From Kribbella pratensis (GTDB lineage: Bacteria > Actinomycetota > Actinomycetes > Propionibacteriales > Kribbellaceae): a stretch of DNA of 64,000 nt. How positions within the stretch are numbered: the first letter of the stretch is position 1; every line of letters starts with the position of its first letter. Made by a program: the position numbers and the translations under genes. This document shows, one piece after another, positions 59,979 through 64,000 of this stretch. The notes under the pieces are model-generated. The model made no database searches. It saw only the letters and a list, made by a program, of their open reading frames with translations, and was not told where the DNA came from. The DNA is taken from contig NZ_SODP01000001.1 of assembly GCF_004365355.1 (NCBI RefSeq), forward strand, positions 2,735,473-2,799,472. Reading direction: 5' to 3'.

Positions 59979-62900
59979 TCAGCTTCCGGGTACCCCGGAA
60001 TTGATTGCCTCGATCAACTTTGGCCGCAATTCCCTTGCACTGATGACCGCATCGACCGACCCGACGTCGCGCGCCCGCTCGATACTGTGCACGCGATCGA
60101 ACTCGGTCGCGACCTCGCCCAGTTTCTCCGCCCGTACGACGGTTCGCACGTCGGCAAGCTCTGTCGCCAAGGCAGCCCGCTCCGCTCCGGTCGCCTCGCC
60201 GACCCGCTTGGCCAGCGTCGCGACCCGCGGATCCGCAGCGGTTCGCGCGTCGACCTCGCCCGCGAAGACGACCGCGGCCGCCGGCGCGCCGCCGAGCACC
60301 GAGGCGAACGAGCCCTCGACCGCGAGCACGGTCATCGACGGGTTCAGCGACTTCGAGAACACGACGAACGCGCCGCCGTGATAGCGCGAGACGACGCAGA
60401 AAACGATCGGTCCCCGGAAGTTCACGATCGCGCGACCGATCTCGGCGCCGTACTCGAGCTGCAGGTTCCGCATCGAGTCCGGTGAGCCGTCGAAGCCGGA
60501 CAGGTTCGCCAGCACGACCAGCGGACGGTTGCCGCTGGCCGAGTTGATCGCCCGCGCCACCTTCTTCGACGACCGCGGGAACAGCGTGCCCGCGGTGTAC
60601 GTGTCCGGGCCGTCGGTGGGCGGGAAGCCCCGGCGCGGAACCGACTTGGACTCGATCCCGACCAGACAGACCGGGAACCCGCCGAGCCGGGCATCCTGCA
60701 CGACCGCGGTGTCGGCGTCGGCCATCCCCGCCCAGCGCTCCAGCACCGGGTGGTCCTGGTCGGTGACCGCCCGCATCAGCGTGCGGATGTCGAACGCCTT
60801 CTTCCGGTCCGGGTTCGTCGCGGTCGAGAAGATCTCACCGATCGTCTTGAAGTCGCTCCCGGCCACCTCGTGCGGGTACGGCGTGACGTCGCGATCCACC
60901 GGGTCCGACGTCACGGCCCGGCGCGGACCGCTCTCCCCCGGCACGACGTACGTGTGGTCGTAATGCGTCATCAGCACGTCCCGGGCCGCCTTCAGGTCGG
61001 GCGCCCAGTACTGCGCCTGTCCGTTCGGGCCCATCACCCGGTCGTACCCGCCGATGCCGAAGTTGTCCTCGGCCGACACGCTGCCGGAGAAGTCCAGCGT
61101 TTGCTTGCCGGTCAGAACCATCGCGCTGTCCGGCGTCATCACCAGGATGCCCTTGGTGTGCATGAGCATCGTCGCCTCGGCGTTCCAGTACGGCTGCGCG
61201 CCGACGTTGATCCCCGCGACCACGACGTTGATCTCGCCGCCGTCCTGGGTGAACTCGACGATCCGCTTCAGCGCCTTCGCGACCCAGTCCATGTTCTCGG
61301 TGCCGGAGTCCATCGAGATCCGGGCGCCGGCCGACAGCGAGTACCACTCGACCGGGACCTGCATCCGCTCGGCCAGGTCGAGCGCCGCGATGATCCGCGA
61401 GCACTCCGCCTCGGCCACCGCGCCGAGTGCCATCGTCGGGTCGCCGCTCATCGCGACCCGGGTGACGCCCTCGGGGTACCGCTCGCTCGGCGTGGTGACG
61501 ATACCGACGATGATGCCGGCCTTGTTCAGGCCCTTCGGCCGCTCGACCGGGACCAGGTTGCCGGCGTCGTCGAGGTCGTGCTCGACGAACGAGCCGCCCT
61601 GACCGGCGACCATGCCGCTGACCTCGTACGGGTAGATCGTGTTGCGTCGCCGGGACCGCTGAACCTTCTGGGCGTAGTCGTCGAGCGGCATCAGCCGACC
61701 GGTCGGCGGCTGCTCGACCGACGTGACGACGCCCGCGCCGTGCTGGTAGTAGAACCGGGCCGCGACCGGGTTCGTCGTACCGTCCGGAGCCTGGACCTGG
61801 CCCTGGACCAGGACCTCCTCGATCCCGGCGCCCGCGGTCAGCGGGGCGATGTTGCGCTGCAGCGCGGTCACCTCGTCGACCTGGGCCTCGACCACCGGCC
61901 AGATCTGCACCCAGACGTGGTTCATGTCCAGCTTGGCGCCGGCCGCACCACGCGCTGAGCGGGCGCGGCGGATCGCCTCGAGGCAGTTCGCGATCGCCCG
62001 CTCCGCGTGCGGCAGCGAGGTGACCTGGCCGTCCTCGTCCCGGACGACGGCGAACTGGCGGACCTGAGCCAGCGCGACGAGCCGCCGGTCGGCCGGGTTG
62101 TCCCGGGCGACGCAGTAGTAGAGGAGCACATCCTCGGGCGCATCGAGGCGGGTGATGCGGAAGTCGCGCAGCCGCCAGAGGTTCAGGCGGCGGCCGACCA
62201 TCGGGTGTACGCCGCGGACGTTGTCGTCCTCGGCCATCGACCCGCCGGCCGGGCGGTACGTGAAGTACGAGACCGGGCGGCCTTGTCCCGGTGCGACCGC
62301 GACCGAGATCCGGCGTACCCGCTGGGAGACCGGGAGGTCGCCGACCATGCGGCGGTACAGGTCGGAGGCCTCCTGCTGCGACTCGGGCAGGTCCGGGCCG
62401 TACAGGTACAGCTCGACGACGGCCTCGTGGCCGGCCGTACGAGCGTCGACCTGCGCGGTCAGCATCCGGGACAGGGCGCTGTCGCGGTCGGCGAGCTCGG
62501 CCACGGTCCCGACCGTCGTGACCAGATGGCTCGGACGGTCGTCGATCGAATAGTCGGCGGTTGCGACCGGCCGCCCGTCGACGGCGAAGTCGCGCAGGTC
62601 GTGCAGCTCGTACTCGCGGTAGTGCCGGCGGACGAGCACCTCGAGCATCGGCTCGCGCTCACCCCAGCCGCCTTCGAGCCGCTGTGCGAGGAACCGCACG
62701 ATCGGCTCCGGGATCGCGGCCAGCGCGTCGATCCGCTGCTGCCGGTCCGGCGCATCCGGGTGCGCGGCCAGGTCGGCGACCTCGTCGCTCACCCCGGCGA
62801 TGATCGAGGCCCGCTCGGCGTCGACCTGCGGCTGGTCGAACCAGCGGAAGCGAACGCTCCGGGCCAGGTCACCGACGACCGGGAACCGCAGCTGCGTCGC

Positions 62901-64000
62901 CGGCACCAGCCGGTCCAGCAGCTCGTGCACGGACTCGTCGAGCGGCGACTCCGGCAGCGGCTCGGCGATCCACCGCTGCAGCACGGACGTCACCAGCACC
63001 ACGTCGGGATTCGAGCGCTGCTGCGCCAGGAAGATCCGGAAGACCGCTTCCTCCAGCTCGGGACTGCGCTCCAGCCCGGTCACGCCGTAGTTGCTGAGCA
63101 CCCGCGTCAACCGGGCCTGGAACTCGGCCGGCAATCCACCGCGATCCGGATCCAGGCTCTGCAGGTACGTATAGAAGTACTCGCGCGGGCTGTGTACGCG
63201 GTTCTCGATGCTCGTGTCCGTGCCGGCTGGCCTGTTCCGGCTCAGCTCGGCGAAGTCGGCGAACACGCTCAGCAGCTCGATCTCAGGCCCGACCGGAGGC
63301 CCGGCCAGCTGATGTGCGAGCTCGGATCGCGCGGCGAGGTAGTCGGCCAGCATGCCGCCCTCGTCCTGCGGGTCGATATCGAACCCGAGCAGCATGCTCC
63401 GCAGGTCATCGAGCCCGCGCTCCACCCGCTCGGCAGCAGACTTCTCCCCCGTACCGTTCGGCAGATCCAGCTCTACGCCGTTCTGAACCGGTGCCGCCTG
63501 CTCGAGGCTGTCATCTGCCACAGGCTCAAGCCGGAGTAGCGGCGCACCGGTCTCCACCTGGCTGCCGGTCGAGACCAGCAGCTCCTTCACGGTCGCCTTG
63601 AACGGCGCGTAGAGCACCGTCTCCATCTTCATGCTCTCGAGCACGAGCACCGGCGCACCGGCCTCGATCTCAGCACCCGTCTGCACCGGCGTCGCGACCA
63701 CCAGCGCGGGCGCGGGCGAGCGCAGTACGCCGCCCTCGTCGCGACTGACGCGGTGGGTCACGCCGTCGACCTCGACCAGGTGCACCGGGCCGTGCGTCGC
63801 GGTCACCAGGCGGAACCGCTGTCCGCCGACAACCAGCCTGCTCGTGTACTCGTCCAGCCGCTCCAGCTCGGCGTCCACGACCTTCAGGTTGCCGTTGCCG
63901 TTGCCCACCCCGACCCGGAACCGCTCCGGACCGATCCGGGCCACCGTGACCCGGTAGCTCGCGCCGCGCAGCTTCAGGTCGATCGCGCGGCCGACCTCGT
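59979..64000 (-). CDS. Fused acyl-CoA carboxylase (BCCP-central-carboxyltransferase part; 5' end outside window)
   Basis: 1340 C-terminal residues are visible; the frame is open past the right edge, where the biotin carboxylase domain is expected. From the visible N-terminus: a BCCP domain with the biotinylation motif E-S-M-K-M-E-T, a central ACC domain, then the two carboxyltransferase halves (G-I-V-T-T-P-S-E-R-Y-P-E-G and the F-R-G-P-I-V-F-C-V region). This eukaryote-like single-chain architecture carboxylates acetyl-CoA or another acyl-CoA to the malonyl type for lipid synthesis. Most actinobacterial carboxylases split these domains over AccA/AccD/AccE subunits. Confidence 0.85.
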   Translation of the reverse strand, partial: EVGRAIDLKLRGASYRVTVARIGPERFRVGVGNGNGNLKVVDAELERLDEYTSRLVVGGQRFRLVTATHGPVHLVEVDGVTHRVSRDEGGVLRSPAPALVVATPVQTGAEIEAGAPVLVLESMKMETVLYAPFKATVKELLVSTGSQVETGAPLLRLEPVADDSLEQAAPVQNGVELDLPNGTGEKSAAERVERGLDDLRSMLLGFDIDPQDEGGMLADYLAARSELAHQLAGPPVGPEIELLSVFADFAELSRNRPAGTDTSIENRVHSPREYFYTYLQSLDPDRGGLPAEFQARLTRVLSNYGVTGLERSPELEEAVFRIFLAQQRSNPDVVLVTSVLQRWIAEPLPESPLDESVHELLDRLVPATQLRFPVVGDLARSVRFRWFDQPQVDAERASIIAGVSDEVADLAAHPDAPDRQQRIDALAAIPEPIVRFLAQRLEGGWGEREPMLEVLVRRHYREYELHDLRDFAVDGRPVATADYSIDDRPSHLVTTVGTVAELADRDSALSRMLTAQVDARTAGHEAVVELYLYGPDLPESQQEASDLYRRMVGDLPVSQRVRRISVAVAPGQGRPVSYFTYRPAGGSMAEDDNVRGVHPMVGRRLNLWRLRDFRITRLDAPEDVLLYYCVARDNPADRRLVALAQVRQFAVVRDEDGQVTSLPHAERAIANCLEAIRRARSARGAAGAKLDMNHVWVQIWPVVEAQVDEVTALQRNIAPLTAGAGIEEVLVQGQVQAPDGTTNPVAARFYYQHGAGVVTSVEQPPTGRLMPLDDYAQKVQRSRRRNTIYPYEVSGMVAGQGGSFVEHDLDDAGNLVPVERPKGLNKAGIIVGIVTTPSERYPEGVTRVAMSGDPTMALGAVAEAECSRIIAALDLAERMQVPVEWYSLSAGARISMDSGTENMDWVAKALKRIVEFTQDGGEINVVVAGINVGAQPYWNAEATMLMHTKGILVMTPDSAMVLTGKQTLDFSGSVSAEDNFGIGGYDRVMGPNGQAQYWAPDLKAARDVLMTHYDHTYVVPGESGPRRAVTSDPVDRDVTPYPHEVAGSDFKTIGEIFSTATNPDRKKAFDIRTLMRAVTDQDHPVLERWAGMADADTAVVQDARLGGFPVCLVGIESKSVPRRGFPPTDGPDTYTAGTLFPRSSKKVARAINSASGNRPLVVLANLSGFDGSPDSMRNLQLEYGAEIGRAIVNFRGPIVFCVVSRYHGGAFVVFSKSLNPSMTVLAVEGSFASVLGGAPAAAVVFAGEVDARTAADPRVATLAKRVGEATGAERAALATELADVRTVVRAEKLGEVATEFDRVHSIERARDVGSVDAVISARELRPKLIEAINSGVPGS

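Overview
The window is 64 kb of very GC-rich DNA from a high-GC Gram-positive bacterium (Actinomycetota). Gene content (SigJ/ECF41 sigma factor, LAL-type LuxR regulator, F420/LLM-type oxidoreductases, DnaE2 with an actinobacterial LexA box, Tat-exported PhoX-like protein, ROK/Gfo-Idh sugar loci, giant fused acyl-CoA carboxylase) suggests a soil actinobacterium of the Nocardioidaceae/Kribbella type. That assignment is an inference from style and content, not from a marker gene. I see no rRNA, tRNA, CRISPR array, insertion sequence or prophage. Both edges cut genes: a heparinase-like protein at the left and a multidomain acyl-CoA carboxylase at the right.

Region 1 (1-16.3 kb) is a redox neighbourhood. 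It holds a haem peroxidase, an NDH-2 type NADH dehydrogenase, a LAL regulator, an alpha/beta hydrolase, an orphan SdhA-like flavoprotein, a LysR/EamA divergent pair, an LLM oxidoreductase operon, and an operon of an SDR protein, a 72-aa acidic protein, an ECF41 (SigJ-type) sigma factor and a stand-alone SnoaL-like protein, divergent from an LtrA-like membrane protein. Six genes here carry the same promoter signature, NGTCACA-N16-NGTC, at almost identical geometry. It closely resembles the published ECF41 promoter, so the sigma factor in the window probably controls them as a local regulon.

Region 2 (16.2-28.2 kb): a TetR/SDR pair with two mirrored operators; a sugar locus of two Gfo/Idh/MocA dehydrogenases, a ROK regulator and two secreted DUF4832-type proteins; an FtsH paralogue; a nucleoside hydrolase; and a ClpP-like protein that appears to have lost its catalytic residues. 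Region 3 (28.2-35.3 kb) is an aromatic or ring-cleavage catabolic cluster: a five-gene minus-strand operon (family III CoA-transferase, citryl-CoA lyase-like, LigB, LigA, quinone oxidoreductase) facing amidohydrolase, IclR and VOC genes on the plus strand. Two matched CGGAC-N4-GTCCG operators lie between them.

Region 4 (35.5-40.6 kb) encodes a TPR-CHAT (caspase-like) protease, a sigma-70 factor and a small protein in one operon, divergent from a cytoplasmic subtilisin-like protease with an intact triad. This is a two-protease, sigma-coupled module with the look of a regulated conflict or cell-fate system. Region 5 (40.7-50.7 kb) is ordinary metabolism: PhoX-like, beta-lactamase-fold esterase, TetR, MFS, BNR_4 polysaccharide enzyme, LysE, MarR with a perfect palindromic operator, and an IMPase-like protein with altered metal ligands. 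It is followed by about 1.1 kb of decayed DNA with a methyltransferase remnant.

Region 6 (51.8-64 kb): SOS-controlled dnaE2 faces a ribosome-themed cassette made of a WhiB7-like promoter, an 18-codon leader peptide, a structured leader, a tandem-GNAT acetyltransferase and a second translation initiation factor IF-1. The cassette is bracketed by two copies (37/38 identical) of the dnaE2 SOS-promoter/SD segment, the second of which drives a leaderless 111-aa gene. A Ca/cation antiporter, a bifunctional penicillin-binding protein and the carboxylase follow.
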